A DNA stretch of 64,000 bases from NCBI RefSeq assembly GCF_016743775.1, contig NZ_JAEQMY010000007.1, forward strand, positions 97,038 through 161,037, read 5' to 3'. A program made the translations under genes and the position numbers. Of this stretch, positions 44,601 through 53,721 are shown one piece after another (the stretch's first letter is position 1; every line of letters begins with the position of its first letter). Under the pieces are notes generated by a model that ran no database searches, had not been told where the DNA came from, and saw only the letters and a program-made list of their open reading frames with translations. Source of the DNA: Microvirga aerilata (GTDB taxonomy: Bacteria > Pseudomonadota > Alphaproteobacteria > Rhizobiales > Beijerinckiaceae).

Positions 44601-45434
44601 ATGCAAAGTTTCCTGCGCCGGGAGGCGCCCATCACGACATCGCCGCCGAGCCTGATCGTCTTCGTCGGAACCTCGGGCGGCGCGGGCAAGACCACGGCCA
44701 CCGGCCTGACGTGCACCGCGCTCACCCTGAGCGGTGTTCTGACCCGCATCATTGAGCTCGATGAGCAGCGGCGTCATGCTCACCGTCATGTGACCGTGAC
44801 ATCCGTCAACATCCCCACCGCAGCGGAACTCCGCAACGATACGGAGGCGGACGACAGGGCGCTGAGCCAAGGCTACGAGAGTACGCTGCGCGGATTCGAG
44901 GCCGGTGAGGTGGTGCTGTGGGACACGGGCGCTAATGTCGACGAGCGCGTGGCTGCCTTTTTCGGCAGGGTCGACATGGAATCCGAGCTGCCAGAGGGCG
45001 GACCGGCGGTGATCGTCATCATGGTCCGGAACGACCGCGAAATGATCAGGCTTGCGGCCAAGACGGAAGCGGCGTTCCGCCGTGCGATGCCCAAGGCTAG
45101 GATTGCGATCGGGGTCAACGATGCCAACTCCTACTGGAGCAGGCTTGACCCGGATTCGGACAACGCCGCCGAGGCCAAGGCCATTCTCGGGCCCACCATC
45201 AAGCGCGGCGGCAGCCTGCATGTGCACGCCATTCCCACTGGCTTGGCCCTGGCCATGCGGGACAGTGACGTCGCCTGGGAAACCCTTGCCGACATGGATG
45301 CGACGCAGGCGGCCGAGTACTGGAAGGTTCCCAGGGCCGTCGCCAGGTCGCGGCAGGGGGAACTAGCCGCCGTCCTTGAACAGGCACGCCAGGAGATCGT
45401 GCGGCAACTCGGATTTCCAGCCGATGCGGATTGA
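44601..45434 (+). CDS. ParA/MinD-like P-loop ATPase
   Basis: The protein starts with a strand and a P-loop, VGTSGGAGKTTATGL. It resembles the ParA/MinD/StbB group, but the signature Lys of KGGxGK is Ser here. A Walker B-type segment is VVLWDTGANVD, and VIVIMVRNDREM follows. ATG 44601 is chosen from a GAGGGGA site; the upstream ATG 44481 would add 40 residues. By family such ATPases position DNA or protein cargo. Its stop overlaps the start of the next gene (ATG 45424) by 11 bases, so the two are coupled. Confidence 0.7.
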   Translation: MQSFLRREAPITTSPPSLIVFVGTSGGAGKTTATGLTCTALTLSGVLTRIIELDEQRRHAHRHVTVTSVNIPTAAELRNDTEADDRALSQGYESTLRGFEAGEVVLWDTGANVDERVAAFFGRVDMESELPEGGPAVIVIMVRNDREMIRLAAKTEAAFRRAMPKARIAIGVNDANSYWSRLDPDSDNAAEAKAILGPTIKRGGSLHVHAIPTGLALAMRDSDVAWETLADMDATQAAEYWKVPRAVARSRQGELAAVLEQARQEIVRQLGFPADAD

Positions 45435-45987
45435 CCAACGAAGCTGGACTGATATCGCGCATGAGCGAGAAACCTGCCGCGGGGTGGCCCTTCGCTGGTT
45501 CTGCGGAGTGACGGCTGAGCACGTCGAGCGAGGGCTGAAAACCCTGGGGCAGAGCTGGCATCCGCCCGAGGTGATTGCCCAGGCGATCCAGGAGCGGGAG
45601 GGCCTGCTTGTGGTGACCATGCCCGCGAGCGGCCCGATCGAGAGCGCACTGGCACGAGCAGGCCAGGACCTTGATCTCGTTCTGGACTACAACCCATGGA
45701 TTGTTCGGGCCTGGCAGAGCATCTCACGGATGCCGCGAACGGTCCGGCAATTCTGGGGAACAGTGGCCCACTGGGGCTGCGATGTCCTGAAGGGCCTTGC
45801 AGGTGTCGTCGGCCCGTGCGGTGCCGCACGCGCGCGCGCGCCCGGGCACGGGGTGTCGCTGAGGCTTCCCGCACGTCAACCATCAGGGCCACCAAGACGT
45901 TCTGGGCAGGTGGCTGGGACGCTTCACTCCCCGACACCCTTGAGGGCTGTGAAGCCGCGTCGACCAAGGCAGGCCAAGCCACCCTGA
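45424..45987 (+). CDS. Hypothetical protein coupled to the ParA-like ATPase
   Basis: The 187-residue protein begins inside the previous gene. Its first 110 residues look globular (WTDIAHERETCRGVALRWFC, HPPEVIAQAIQEREGLLVV, LDYNPWIVRAWQ). The C-terminal 60 residues are Pro/Arg-rich and basic (PARQPSGPPRRSGQ). A basic disordered tail on a partner of a ParA-like ATPase would fit DNA or nucleoid binding, by inference. Confidence 0.55.
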   Translation: MRIDQRSWTDIAHERETCRGVALRWFCGVTAEHVERGLKTLGQSWHPPEVIAQAIQEREGLLVVTMPASGPIESALARAGQDLDLVLDYNPWIVRAWQSISRMPRTVRQFWGTVAHWGCDVLKGLAGVVGPCGAARARAPGHGVSLRLPARQPSGPPRRSGQVAGTLHSPTPLRAVKPRRPRQAKPP

Positions 45988-46175
45988 TGTGAATTGAGCG
46001 GGAGAAAATCTCCGGCTGAAAACCCAGCTTTGTCCCCCGCGCTCCGCTGGTCTTCTGGCACTCCCCGACGCTCCAGGGAACACACCTCATTGGCGCTGGA
46101 CGCAAGGTTCAAGGGCCAATCACCGACCGCACGGTTTCAAGCGAACCGTCAATCCTTAATGAGGAGAATTTCGTC

Positions 46176-47057
46176 ATGGCCGCACGCAACGACATCGCGC
46201 TCATCGACTACGCCAAGGCTGCCAAGAAGAGGGCGGCCAAGAGCACCAGTGATGCCTCGCAGTTGGTGGGCGCCGTGTCTCAGCTCCTCGGATTGCTGGG
46301 CCTCTGCAACAATGATCCTAGCCTGGTGACGGGGGTGCTCCTGCACGGGATGAGTGTGCTCGACACACCTGAGACGCGAGAGCTCGCCCGTCTGGCGGGA
46401 GCGCAGATCCTTGAGCAACTTGAGGATGAGATCGACAAGGGCCTGACCCTGCCGCAGCCGAAGCTCATGATGGCGATCTTGGAGACGGAGCCGACCGACG
46501 ACCTGAAGCGGCAACTGGAGCATCTGGAATTGCGACCGTTCGCCACCCAGTCGCCTCTGCCGCATTATGTCGGCTGGACCACAGCGGCAAAGCTCAAGCC
46601 GATCCTTGGGCCGGTTGGAGGCACCATAGCGCCCTACAAGCCGCCGGGTGGCTGGCTGGCCCGTGCCGCGATTCAGACCGGCGCCGATATGCCCGTAGGG
46701 GAGGGGGAGTCCCTGAAGATAAGCCTGGGCCCATCCGCAGATGATCTTTCAACGGGCTTGATCGCCACAGAGATGGCACGTGCTCCGGCTAAGGTGATCG
46801 AAGCCCTGAACGATCCGCAGTTCAATGGAATGTCATCGGACGATCACACCGATGACGAGTTGCCCGGAGCCGAGGCGCAAGCCGCTCCCGCGACCTCTGT
46901 CACGCGGCACGCACGATCAGCAGGCTCGCCAGCGACAGATGTGCCTGCGCTTGTGGTCAGGAGCAGCCTGCCGCCAAAGACCCGGGCCAGGGGCGAACGA
47001 ACCTTGCCGCCGGCACCGGCCTCGCTCGCGGGTTCGCGTGCCCGTGGTGTTGGCTGA
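46176..47057 (+). CDS. Hypothetical protein (293 aa)
   Basis: ATG 46176 follows TGAGGAGAA. The N-terminal half is helical (LVGAVSQLLGLLGLCNNDPS, LAGAQILEQLEDEIDKGL) and the middle has a strand-rich part (APYKPPGGWLARAAIQTGAD). The C-terminal 80 residues are low-complexity Ala/Pro/Ser/Arg. No family is recognised. It belongs to the plus-strand run 44601-47761. Confidence 0.6.
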   Translation: MAARNDIALIDYAKAAKKRAAKSTSDASQLVGAVSQLLGLLGLCNNDPSLVTGVLLHGMSVLDTPETRELARLAGAQILEQLEDEIDKGLTLPQPKLMMAILETEPTDDLKRQLEHLELRPFATQSPLPHYVGWTTAAKLKPILGPVGGTIAPYKPPGGWLARAAIQTGADMPVGEGESLKISLGPSADDLSTGLIATEMARAPAKVIEALNDPQFNGMSSDDHTDDELPGAEAQAAPATSVTRHARSAGSPATDVPALVVRSSLPPKTRARGERTLPPAPASLAGSRARGVG

Positions 47058-47116
47058 CAAGGGCACTCAACAACCCACACGCCAAGACTGTTAAATCCAT
47101 ATGACCGGAGGTTCCG

Positions 47117-47761
47117 ATGCCGCTTTCCCCTGACACGCTGTTCTACCTGCGCCCTGTTGTGCACACGCCAGATCTCCTCGAGAGGAGGCTCTCCAGAGGC
47201 TGCGATGAGAATGATGGATTGAGGGACTACCTCATGGGCCAGACCAGCTTTCCTGAAGCCTTTGCCTCCCAGGAGGCACGGGATCATGCTCGCGGGCACA
47301 TCAACGGGTACATCGAGTTCGTCCAGACCACCTGGGCCGAGGCGCAGGCTGCTGGCTTCGACCCTTCGGGCATCGCGGTCGGTCCTGCCCTCGGGGAAGA
47401 TGGGTTCGATGTGATCGCGCCGATGGTGGTTTCGGCTGCCGTCCGCAAGATGCAGGGGACGGGTGACACCCGAAACATCGGTGGGACGATCCGCCATCCC
47501 GCTCGCGCCTCGATCACGATCAGTCGTGTCCAGTACGAGATCGAGCTTGGAGGCGACAGCGAGGCTCAGGTCCTAGCCATGCCGATCTACGCCGAACCCA
47601 GTGATCCCTCCCAGATCAGTGAGACGGCCCTTTGGCTGCAACGCGCCTTTGCGGTGTGGGTGGATGCCTGGCGCAACGCAGGAAAAATCGTCTGGCTCGA
47701 TGCAGCGCGTGTCAGGGCTGGTAGGAGAAACCCTCGGCAAAGGGGCGGCCAGCGGCCATAA
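47117..47761 (+). CDS. Hypothetical protein (214 aa)
   Basis: ATG 47117 follows CGGAGG. Residues form alternating helices and strands (TPDLLERRLSRGCDENDGLR, SITISRVQYEIELGGDSEAQ, ISETALWLQRAFAVWVDAWR). No family is recognised. A strong hairpin begins 20 bases after the stop, so this is the last gene of the run. Confidence 0.6.
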   Translation: MPLSPDTLFYLRPVVHTPDLLERRLSRGCDENDGLRDYLMGQTSFPEAFASQEARDHARGHINGYIEFVQTTWAEAQAAGFDPSGIAVGPALGEDGFDVIAPMVVSAAVRKMQGTGDTRNIGGTIRHPARASITISRVQYEIELGGDSEAQVLAMPIYAEPSDPSQISETALWLQRAFAVWVDAWRNAGKIVWLDAARVRAGRRNPRQRGGQRP

Positions 47762-47780
47762 AATCGAAGACCTTCAAGAC

Positions 47781-47808
47781 CCCCGGGCGACGGTAGCCTC
47801 GCCCGGGG
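47781..47808 (+). terminator. GC-rich hairpin ending the ParA-like run
   Basis: A perfect 10-bp stem (CCCCGGGCGA / TCGCCCGGGG) with an 8-base loop lies 20 bases after the stop at 47761. There is no clear T-tract. Confidence 0.55.
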
Positions 47809-48493
47809 TGCAGGCGCGGTTGGTCTCCGTTGATCCCATACGCGAACAGAAGCGTGCGAATCTGATCGGCCGCTGGAACGCAGTGTGCCGGGGTTGGGAG
47901 GGTCTGGTCCACCGCGCGGGGCACCGACCCCGATACAATCCTGCTCCAGGTCCGGTGCGGGACTGCTCTGAGCCTAACAGCGACCAGCCATGAGCCGCTG
48001 ATGCTGTTTGCCGAGAGCGAGGAGGTCGGCACACACCGCGGCGCAAGCTGATCCCGAAGCGGCAGAGGCAAGTATGGGACAGCATCGGTGGAATGTTCAC
48101 GCGGTGCGAGCAGAAGATCGATAAGGTGTGCCGAGTGCTGGGTCGCCGTGCACATTCGGATCCTAGAACTCGGGGGCTGTGACCTCGACAATTTAGGCCC
48201 GACGCATGAAGGGCGCACTACGGAGAAGAGCCGGGAGGATCACCTCCGGGCGGCACAGGTCAAACGGCAGGAGGGGGATATCGCCCCTACGATGCCCTTA
48301 CACCTCGCTACCCGGTTTCGCATGTGGCCTATTCCCTGTTGCGCAGGTCTCACGGTTGCGGGCTTCTCCTAACACCGGCTCTATGACTGCCACCAGAAGC
48401 TCCAGGAAGCCCACATTTTTGCTGCATCGGTAAGGCAATCTAGACGTTAGTAGGCTGATTGAACCCTTCGCGAGTGAGCAGGAGGCGTGTGTC
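47809..48493. other. Intergenic region, no supportable gene
   Basis: Overlapping frames on both strands lack motifs and ribosome binding sites. Possibly gene debris. Confidence 0.35.
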
Positions 48494-48877
48494 ATGGCTC
48501 AAGCCCGTGTCGGCGTCCGAGTTGCTGATGATCGAAAGAGTGTGACCCTTGAGATCGGCCCCGTCGATGGGCCATCGTCTCCAGTGGGGTTGGAGCTTGA
48601 ACAACTCACAAAGGTGATCAACCTGCTCGGAAAAGCACGACGCCAGATGATCGGAGGATTACCGGCGGAGCCTCTTGCCGGGAAGACGGTTGAGACCATT
48701 CTCGATCCGGTGTGGTATGCCCAGGTTGCCCAGTTTGATGGTTCGCTGCTCGCGTTCGATCATCCGGCTTATGGACCACTCGCCTTCGCGATTCCCAGGA
48801 ATGATGTTGCCGAGATCGTTCGTATCTTGAGTGCCCACCTTGCCCTTCCCGCAGATCAGCCGGAGAGGCCGCATTGA
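48494..48877 (+). CDS. Hypothetical protein (127 aa), Methylobacteriaceae-type
   Basis: ATG 48494 gives MAQARVGVRVADDRKSVTLE..., with strand pairs in the first 35 residues (GPVDGPSSPVGLELEQL), then a helix (LTKVINLLGKARRQM), and a motif ETILDPVWYAQ followed by FDHPAYGPLAFAIPRNDV. I recall similar uncharacterised proteins in Methylobacterium and Microvirga. A cytoplasmic globular protein is likely; its function is unknown. It faces the convergent gene at 48896-49279. Confidence 0.65.
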   Translation: MAQARVGVRVADDRKSVTLEIGPVDGPSSPVGLELEQLTKVINLLGKARRQMIGGLPAEPLAGKTVETILDPVWYAQVAQFDGSLLAFDHPAYGPLAFAIPRNDVAEIVRILSAHLALPADQPERPH

Positions 48878-48895
48878 AATGCTTCGCGCTCCTCA

Positions 48896-49279
48896 CTACG
48901 GCTTCGTCGTGGAACAGGGTTCGAAGGTGCTTTTCAGAGGGTGTGGGTTCCATCCCTGAGGAGAGTCCGATGTCACTCGGCTCCGCCCCGACCACCGGAG
49001 CTCGAAGCGAGAGGCTGTTTCCTGATCGCTGAATCCGACCAGACCACATCCGCGATGAAACTGGTGGAAGGTGTAGGGAACATCCTCTTCCTCAAGCCAG
49101 CGAATAACCTGGAGGTTGAGGGCTGTCTTGCTCTCGTTCCAGACATCCCAGTCATCAACGACAACGATGTAGGGCCAAAGCTTGGCATAGGCGTCAGCCT
49201 CGTAACAGGCGAATGACGCCAACTCCTCATCGCGTAACGTGTGGACGATGGCCTTCTTAATCCGTTCCAGATCCGTCAT
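48896..49279 (-). CDS. Hypothetical protein, paralogue of 4018-4470
   Basis: The 127-residue protein (MTDLERIKKAIVHTLRDEEL...) shares DWDVWNESK, LQVIRWLEE, CGLVGFSD, RFELRWSGR and a WNPHPLKSTFE ending with the gene at 4018. The central linker before the last motif is about 20 residues shorter. Presence of two copies 45 kb apart argues that it is a real gene family. Confidence 0.65.
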   Translation of the reverse strand: MTDLERIKKAIVHTLRDEELASFACYEADAYAKLWPYIVVVDDWDVWNESKTALNLQVIRWLEEEDVPYTFHQFHRGCGLVGFSDQETASRFELRWSGRSRVTSDSPQGWNPHPLKSTFEPCSTTKP

Positions 49280-49950
49280 TGCCTACACCTCACATCCTTT
49301 ATCCTGCGGGCTGCAGCGTGCTGGGCCCTGATGCATTAGAGGAATAGTTTTAATCCACATTGGGTAAACGGATGTCCATTTGGGTAGTTCCGGGCGTATG
49401 CCGCTTGCAGAGTGAGGCGGGCGCCCTAGGGAGGTGGCGCTACCGCCATTGCCATTGCCGACCTCGCCGGCCATCACGTCCGCACCTCGTCCGCTGCGTG
49501 ACAGCACAACTGCACAGCGCGATCCGCCCTGGAGATGCTCAAGGAGCAACGGGAAACGTTGACCCATGACCCAAAGGGCGGCAACGGCACGACTGTGGGC
49601 CGGGGATTCTCGGCCTCTTGCGGCAGCGGATCCGAGGAGCCTCACGCAACGGCTTCAGAAGATCCGGGTGACCAAGCGGCCGCTGCCCATTGGGCAAGGC
49701 GTCGATGGAGGCGGATGTAGTTCGGCAACATCGTCCTGCGCATACGATGGGAAGGGTGCTTGGCTGATCGACCATTGCCGCTTGGGACGAGGAGCCGCGA
49801 CAACGGACTCTGACGGGCAAGATCGTTCTGCAAGGTCAAGGAGGGCAGGGCACCTTCTCGCAAACACACGAGCATGGGCTGCAGGCGAGTCAACCGCTCG
49901 CTTGAGTTCTCCTGTTGCGGAGGCATCACTCTCCTTTCGCCGAACATGCT
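49280..49950. other. Intergenic region, no supportable gene
   Basis: No frame with coding evidence was found on either strand. Confidence 0.35.
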
Positions 49951-49996
49951 CTCATCCGTCCCCTGTCCCGGATTGCCTGGCCACGGGACGGATGAG
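49951..49996. terminator. Inverted repeat ending the catabolic operon
   Basis: A 12-bp perfect inverted repeat (CTCATCCGTCCC / GGGACGGATGAG) with a 22-base loop lies 58 bases past the stop of the FAD oxidoreductase gene. It is called a terminator by position. Confidence 0.5.
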
Positions 49997-50053
49997 ACCT
50001 TCGTGCTGCCTTTCCGGCAAACTTTGCTTTTGTTGAATGTGCCTCGCCACGGG

Positions 50054-51193
50054 CTATGCTGGAAGCGCGGCCTGACCGACGGCCCCGTGCGTTTCGAAGA
50101 ACCGGCCAGGACGGAAGGGGGCCAGTTCTGGTCGGGTGCGACCGTAGGCAACCTCATCCGCGACCGCGATCCCAAGGAATGGCGCGAGGGTGACGCCGCT
50201 ATGGGTGACGACAACATAGTATCCGTCTACGCCGGGAACCCGACCAACTGCCGAGTAGCTGTCCTTTGGGATTGGACGCGTTGCGGCCCGAACGGCCTCC
50301 GGCTCCACAGTTCCGATGCACGGCAGCACCCGTGCAAGGCGTTGGACAAGTTCCTCAGCCGCTGTCATACCGGGATTAACGGCAAGGTCGGGCGTGATCG
50401 TCGCGTCAGCAGGTCCCCAATGGATCATGAGGCGCCCTGCTCCGTCCGGGCGAAAATCACACACCGGCGTGCAGACGACCCGCGATATCTGCGTTGGAAC
50501 CGGCGGCGTCAAGACAAGGAAACCGGTTGTTGGGGCAAGCGGTACCTGAAGAGCATCATGATCCGCAGCCTCGTTCAACCAGCACCCCGCGCAGTTGATA
50601 ACCCAGTCAGCATGGAAAACGCGTCCATCGGCGCTGCGCACGCCAGTGACCCGGCCGGATCGGAGCGCGACGCCATTCACACGAACACCGATCTCAAGCC
50701 TCGCGCCGAGGCGGCGGGCCGCTGTCATTATGGCCTGAGCGTAGACCACGGGATCAAGCCAGCCTTCCTCGGGATAGTAGGCAACCGGCGCGTCACCGAT
50801 CATTTCCAAATCGATATCAGGCTCGATCTCGTGAACGTCCTTGCCGGTGAGCCATTCGGCCGCATAATCCCACGAGCGAAGCCGCTCGACTTTTTCCCGC
50901 TGGATTGCTCGTCCGCTCTCGTCCGTCCATTCGAGCCGGCCACCGCCATGCCGCCACGGAATTTGCGCAAACTCATCGGCGAGCGCCGCGTGGGCACGCA
51001 TGCCTGCGACGTTCAAATCGAAATAAGGCCGCGGCACTTTGTTGTTCGCATTGGTCCAGGCGAAACTCGCGCCGGATGTTCCCCCACCGACCCGTTCGGC
51101 TTCGAGAACCGTGACCTGAATGCCTGCTTGGGACAGGCGATAGGCGACCGAAGTGCCGATAACACCGGCTCCGATGATAATGGCGTCCGTCAT
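50054..51193 (-). CDS. DadA/GlyOx-type FAD-dependent oxidoreductase
   Basis: ATG 51193 opens with the dinucleotide-binding motif IIGAGVIGTSVAYRLSQAG (GxGxxG) and an acidic end of strand 2 (TVLEAE). The roughly 380-residue length and the C-terminal R-x-x-PKDSYSAVGRVPG...GYYVVVTHSGVTL region fit D-amino-acid dehydrogenase/glycine-oxidase enzymes. These oxidise C-N bonds of amines or amino acids. It is the last gene of the eight-gene minus-strand catabolic operon. The substrate is unknown, but should come from the preceding lyase or racemase steps. Confidence 0.85.
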   Translation of the reverse strand: MTDAIIIGAGVIGTSVAYRLSQAGIQVTVLEAERVGGGTSGASFAWTNANNKVPRPYFDLNVAGMRAHAALADEFAQIPWRHGGGRLEWTDESGRAIQREKVERLRSWDYAAEWLTGKDVHEIEPDIDLEMIGDAPVAYYPEEGWLDPVVYAQAIMTAARRLGARLEIGVRVNGVALRSGRVTGVRSADGRVFHADWVINCAGCWLNEAADHDALQVPLAPTTGFLVLTPPVPTQISRVVCTPVCDFRPDGAGRLMIHWGPADATITPDLAVNPGMTAAEELVQRLARVLPCIGTVEPEAVRAATRPIPKDSYSAVGRVPGVDGYYVVVTHSGVTLAPFLGIAVADEVAYGRTRPELAPFRPGRFFETHGAVGQAALPA

Positions 51194-51322
51194 AGGTGTC
51201 CCTCCCTGGAAAATCCGCACAGCTCTTGGACAAAGGGGCCGAGCCGGTGCCTACAGAATGAAATGAAGCAGTGTGGTGACACGGAGTGGCCTTTCGCGCT
51301 GCGCAGCAAGGCTGCATGGCTT

Positions 51323-52612
51323 CTATGCAGTGACGATGGGGTCGTGCTTCGCGCGCACAAAGCCAAATGCCATCGTATAGGCTGCCATGTGTCCAAGAGA
51401 CATCAGTGCCAGGAGACCAATCGGCCATCCATACTGGCCGGTCATGTCAAAAGCGTAGCCGGCGAGGAGTGGACCGGCCGCCATCCCCAGGCCCGAGGCC
51501 ATACGACAGAAGCCAAGCACGCGCGCGAGGCTGGCAGGACGAGTCATGAGCTGCGCGCTTGCTGCCAGGAGGACCTGCTGCCCACCGAACGCGATGCCGA
51601 CCGCCATCGGGAGGACCAGCAGCGCGCCCGGCGCTGCAAGCGCCTCGCCGATGGCAACCGACGCAAACGTTGTCACCACCCCGGCAGCTGCGATTATCAT
51701 CACCTTCCCTGGGCCCCACCGGTCGCAGAGATGGCCTGATGTGAGACGCCAGATGAACAGGACCAAGCCGGCCAAGGCTACGGCCCACACGGCAAGGCTT
51801 TCGGCCACGCCATAGTGATCCAGAAGGGCAATCTGCTGAGTGGTGAGCCCCTGATAGGCCGCTGAACCGCAGAAATAGGCTGCTGCAAGCGCCAGAAGGG
51901 AGACAAGGGGCAGCCGGACTGACGGCCGAGCGCTGTGCTGCCGGTGCGTCCGCCGAAGCGGATCCATGGCGAGCAGATGGAGAGCACCGCCGATGAGAGC
52001 CACCGAGCTGCCGAGAATGAGATAGGCCACGCGCCATCCGAGTTCCACAATCATCCAGTGGATCACGGGAAGTCCCAGGAATGTCGCGAGGCCCGACCCT
52101 GCATCGGCGATGGCCATGGCCGTTGCAGGGCGTTCCCGGAAGCGGCCTGCCAGAACAGCGAACACGGCGTATGAGCTTATGCAGTGGCTCCCGATGCCGC
52201 CGATCACGCCGAACACCATCCAATAGGCGGCGGGCGATCCGACAAGGCTAAGCCCGCACAGGGCGAGCCCCAGGACCAGCGACGACGCCGCGAGCAGACG
52301 GCGGCTGTCCCACCGGCCCAGCACATAGCCGAACGCCGGGGCGGTGAGCGCATTGGTCAGGGCAAAGACACTGAAGGCGCCCGAGATCTCGGCTCTCGAC
52401 CAATGAAACTCCCCTTCAAGGGCAACAAGAAAGAGGCTAAACGAGGTCCAAACGAGCCCCGACATGGCCATGAGAACGAAGGCCGAGGACAGCCGGATGC
52501 GTTTTGCCAAACGAACCCGATGGCTTCGGGCCTTCAAACCGGCTGGAACGGCATGATCGAACGCCGTCACGTTCGGGCTCAGTGAACCTGGAAGCGCCGA
52601 ACCATGTCCCAA
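51323..52612 (-). CDS. MFS transporter
   Basis: Twelve hydrophobic segments are visible, with MFS landmarks: a GYVLGRWDSRR loop between TM2 and TM3 and a SGHLCDRWGPGKVM loop between TM8 and TM9. The first 45 residues are hydrophilic. The track start overlaps the enolase-family gene by 34 bases; GTG 52570 is an alternative just past that gene's stop. It resembles MFS members that carry mono- or dicarboxylates. It could export a product of the pathway or provide a second uptake route. Confidence 0.85.
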   Translation of the reverse strand: MGHGSALPGSLSPNVTAFDHAVPAGLKARSHRVRLAKRIRLSSAFVLMAMSGLVWTSFSLFLVALEGEFHWSRAEISGAFSVFALTNALTAPAFGYVLGRWDSRRLLAASSLVLGLALCGLSLVGSPAAYWMVFGVIGGIGSHCISSYAVFAVLAGRFRERPATAMAIADAGSGLATFLGLPVIHWMIVELGWRVAYLILGSSVALIGGALHLLAMDPLRRTHRQHSARPSVRLPLVSLLALAAAYFCGSAAYQGLTTQQIALLDHYGVAESLAVWAVALAGLVLFIWRLTSGHLCDRWGPGKVMIIAAAGVVTTFASVAIGEALAAPGALLVLPMAVGIAFGGQQVLLAASAQLMTRPASLARVLGFCRMASGLGMAAGPLLAGYAFDMTGQYGWPIGLLALMSLGHMAAYTMAFGFVRAKHDPIVTA

Positions 52613-53685
52613 TTGAGCTCAAGGCCAAAGCCGGGCCCCTGCGGCACCTGGATGATCCCGTTCTTCGGGTTGGGCCGGTTGGCGATCATCTCGGCCCAGA
52701 TCGGATCACGCGTTGGCTCAAAGCACTCCACGCAAACCCCGTTGGGAATCGCAGCGATCATGTGCAGAGCGATCTGCGGCTCCTCGTGGTGCCCGACGCC
52801 GATGTCGTGCAAAGCGCAAAGGGCGGCCGCCCGCCGCCATTCGGTGATGCCGCCAGCCTCCGATGCGTCGAAATTCACAATGTCCACCGCACCCTCGGCC
52901 ACGAGGCGTCGAACGCCGGCACTTGTGGCTTCGCTCTGGCCCGCATTGATGGGAATGCTCGTGGAGCGGCGCACCTGTGCCATCATGCGCGCATCGTCAT
53001 ACCAATGGCATGGTTCCTCAAACCAGGCGATATCGTACTTCTCGATCATGCGCGCGAAGCGCACGGCCTCCGAAACCGGCCAGCCGCGGTTGGCGTCGAC
53101 CGCGATCAGGAAGCTGTCACCGGCGCCTTTGCGGGCGGCCTCAACGCGCTGGGCGTCCTCCTCGGCGGACAATCCGCCGACCTTAACCTTGCAGCCCGCA
53201 AGACCCGCATCCTTCAATTGCCCCATCTCCTGGCCGAGGTCGGAGAGCGTCTTGCCTTCCTCGTAGTAGCCGCCGATGCAGATGATCGGCAACTCCTGCC
53301 GATAGCCGCCGAGCAGCCGGCACACATTGACGCCGGCGGCCTTGCCCATCAGATCCCAGATCGCACTGTCGATACAGGCAATGGCTTCCATCACCAGCTT
53401 GCGGTCGCGGTTCCACTCCGCCTGCTTGAAGAGCCTCTGCCAGATGCGCTCGATGGCGAAGATCTCCTGTCCGATCACCAATGGGGCGAGCTCCTTCTCG
53501 ACGATGTCGACCACTTCGCGCATGTGGTCCCGATTGTCGCCGTTATAGACCTCACTGATCAGGCCCGTGCTGGTTTCCATGCGGGTGATGATGGTGCATC
53601 GCTTCGTGACATTGTACCGGCTGCCGCCGAAGTTCTTCGAGAGAGGGATTTCGACGGCCATCACGGTAACGTTGGTGATCTTCAT
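52579..53685 (-). CDS. Enolase-superfamily enzyme, mandelate-racemase subgroup
   Basis: The 368-residue protein has the capping domain and the barrel residues of the enolase superfamily. These are KVKVGG (KxK catalytic lysine), metal ligands in VDANRGW, WFEEPC and an Asn/Gly-type INAGQSE, an Asp in NFDASEAGGITEW, and a His in VGHHEEPQIALH. The Asp-His pair is typical of the mandelate racemase subgroup. Reactions in this group are racemisation or dehydration of alpha-hydroxy or amino acids. In the operon it follows the ABC permeases. Confidence 0.85.
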   Translation of the reverse strand: MKITNVTVMAVEIPLSKNFGGSRYNVTKRCTIITRMETSTGLISEVYNGDNRDHMREVVDIVEKELAPLVIGQEIFAIERIWQRLFKQAEWNRDRKLVMEAIACIDSAIWDLMGKAAGVNVCRLLGGYRQELPIICIGGYYEEGKTLSDLGQEMGQLKDAGLAGCKVKVGGLSAEEDAQRVEAARKGAGDSFLIAVDANRGWPVSEAVRFARMIEKYDIAWFEEPCHWYDDARMMAQVRRSTSIPINAGQSEATSAGVRRLVAEGAVDIVNFDASEAGGITEWRRAAALCALHDIGVGHHEEPQIALHMIAAIPNGVCVECFEPTRDPIWAEMIANRPNPKNGIIQVPQGPGFGLELNWDMVRRFQVH

Positions 53686-53721
53686 GGGAACCTCGGAGCT
53701 CAGCAGGAATGCGTTTGCGGC

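Noticed and set aside
49874..51739. A 621-aa plus-strand frame opposite the FAD oxidoreductase and MFS genes
   Set aside because: It spans two recognisable minus-strand genes and shows no domain of its own.
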